Below, in pieces: positions 63,150-64,000 of a stretch of 64,000 nucleotides of DNA (position 1 is the stretch's first letter; each line of letters begins with the position of its first letter). Source of the stretch: Cenococcum geophilum 1.58 (lineage: Eukaryota; Ascomycota; Dothideomycetes; Gloniales; Gloniaceae). The position numbers were made by a program, and so were the translations under genes. Below the pieces are notes generated by a model, which had not been told where the DNA came from, searched no databases, and saw only the letters and a program-made list of their open reading frames with translations. Location: NCBI GenBank assembly GCA_001692895.1, contig KV748177.1:3882130-3946129 (forward strand). The letters run 5' to 3'.

Positions 63150-63995
63150 TATCTTATAACGCCACCTTATTAATACTAATAGCTATATTATACATAGCTT
63201 AGATATTTTATATTGCTATTTAATTTTTATAATCCGTATCCGCGTATATATGGGTGGAGAGAATACTGGTTCTCGCTACCAGTAGAGTACTTAAAGGATT
63301 TCCTAAATTTCCTTAAGGATATAGTAAGAAATACTTATTATAAGAACTCTAATATTTAACTAAACTTATTATAAGTGCCACGGACCCCTAAATTTAAAGA
63401 TCTATCTATAATATATCTCCTTCCTCTTAATACTCGTGATAATAATATTCTTCTATCTATTAATCTTATATATAAAGATAGTTAATCGCAGCCTAATTAG
63501 ATAGTGGGAAGTCTAATATTATCTACCTATTCTAGTAGTACTTTACTGCTAATATACTAAGAGAATGGCTATATTACTCTGCTTAATTAAACGCCTAGTA
63601 AAATTTCTTTTAGAAATATCTTTGTCTATAGAACGGATTAGTCTTTATTATTAGATACTCTTAAGGGGATTTATAATATGTGGACGCCGGATAGTAGTAG
63701 TAGTAATACTAAAGGACGTCTTCTTAAAGAAGTATTATTTAATAATAGTACCTGCTACTAAATTAATAGTAGCCTAGAATTACGCCACCGGAGGGTTTTA
63801 CTATAGCGGCATTATAAGTCTTTTAAAGGGAACGATTTGTGGTATAGAATAGAAGTTACTCTCCCTAAAAATCTAGTTAGAGGAAGTCTCTATACATTAT
63901 ACTGGGTTTAGGATTAGCTAATAGTTATAAGCCCGCCTATATTACCAAAGGGTAAAATTAAAATATATACCACCTGCATAGATATATTAATTATT
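63150..63995 (+). pseudogene. RIP-damaged gene like fungal secreted DUF7492 proteins
   Basis: The plus strand resembles a family of secreted fungal proteins that I know as DUF7492. Seen here: a hydrophobic leader about 63150-63240 followed by SAYIWVERILVLAT, as in the family's signal peptide plus H-T/S-W-V-E; then KGFPKFP.GYSKKYLL; after a frame change near 63550, YQENGYITLL, FRNIFVYRTDQ, NMWTPDSSSSNTKGRLL, STCYQINSS, GNDLWYRIEVTLPKNL, GSLYTLYWV and KIYTTCIDI near 63975. The order and spacing fit the family from start to near its C terminus. At least a dozen TAA/TAG codons interrupt it, most where glutamine or tryptophan would be expected, which is what RIP does. The function of the family is unknown to me. 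The frame change may be an intron or an indel. Confidence 0.6.
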
Positions 63996-64000
63996 TAATA

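Overview
The window looks like an AT-rich, repeat-packed block of a filamentous ascomycete (Pezizomycotina) genome. TpA is very common and CpA/TpG are scarce over most of its length, and in-frame stops in coding remnants are mostly TAA or TAG. This is the footprint of repeat-induced point mutation (RIP). I see no intact host gene. Nearly everything is a dead transposable element, and most elements sit inside one another. I cannot name the species.

Layout, left to right. 1-3413: 5' part of a minus-strand Ty3/gypsy element (family A), inserted in a plus-strand chromodomain element (D, 3414-15883). D also carries a short TG...CA element (4321-4587) and a complete chromovirus-type element with two LTRs (E, 5934-13884). 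15884-21075: a pile of fragments, namely a minus-strand piece of E, the 5' ends of C and E copies, and a minus-strand gag (X) holding a large foldback MITE at 19572-20004. 21130-23805: decayed PIF1-type (Helitron-like) helicase. 23806-24360: a copia-like gag. 24434-25165: a 255-bp tandem array. 25166-29298: decayed sequence, the end of which reads as an unknown protein.

29299-57149 is one family A element swollen to about 28 kb. Nested in it are C (30563-36927), a solo LTR (38247-38476), a second short TG...CA element (39469-39721) and F (41414-48182). A tiny LTR element (G, 48846-49288) lies side by side with chromovirus B (49292-57078) inside A's 3' LTR. Target-site duplications support each nesting step except the G/B junction, where one duplication brackets both.

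After A, the unknown protein resumes (57155-58990) with a long four-codon repeat. It is followed by a 991-bp island free of RIP with 14-bp direct repeats at its edges (59005-59995), another unrecognised decayed coding region (60010-62890), and a RIP-damaged gene resembling fungal secreted DUF7492 proteins (about 63150-63995).

The most interesting signals: (1) the leader just after the 5' LTR of A, C and G is complementary to a stretch inside the LTR, about 30-40 bp after a TATA box, as in Tf1-type self-priming; (2) G is a self-priming TRIM that shares its end sequences and target duplication with B; (3) a double palindrome recurs near the 3' ends of three different families; (4) the unmutated island with LINE-like long target duplications.
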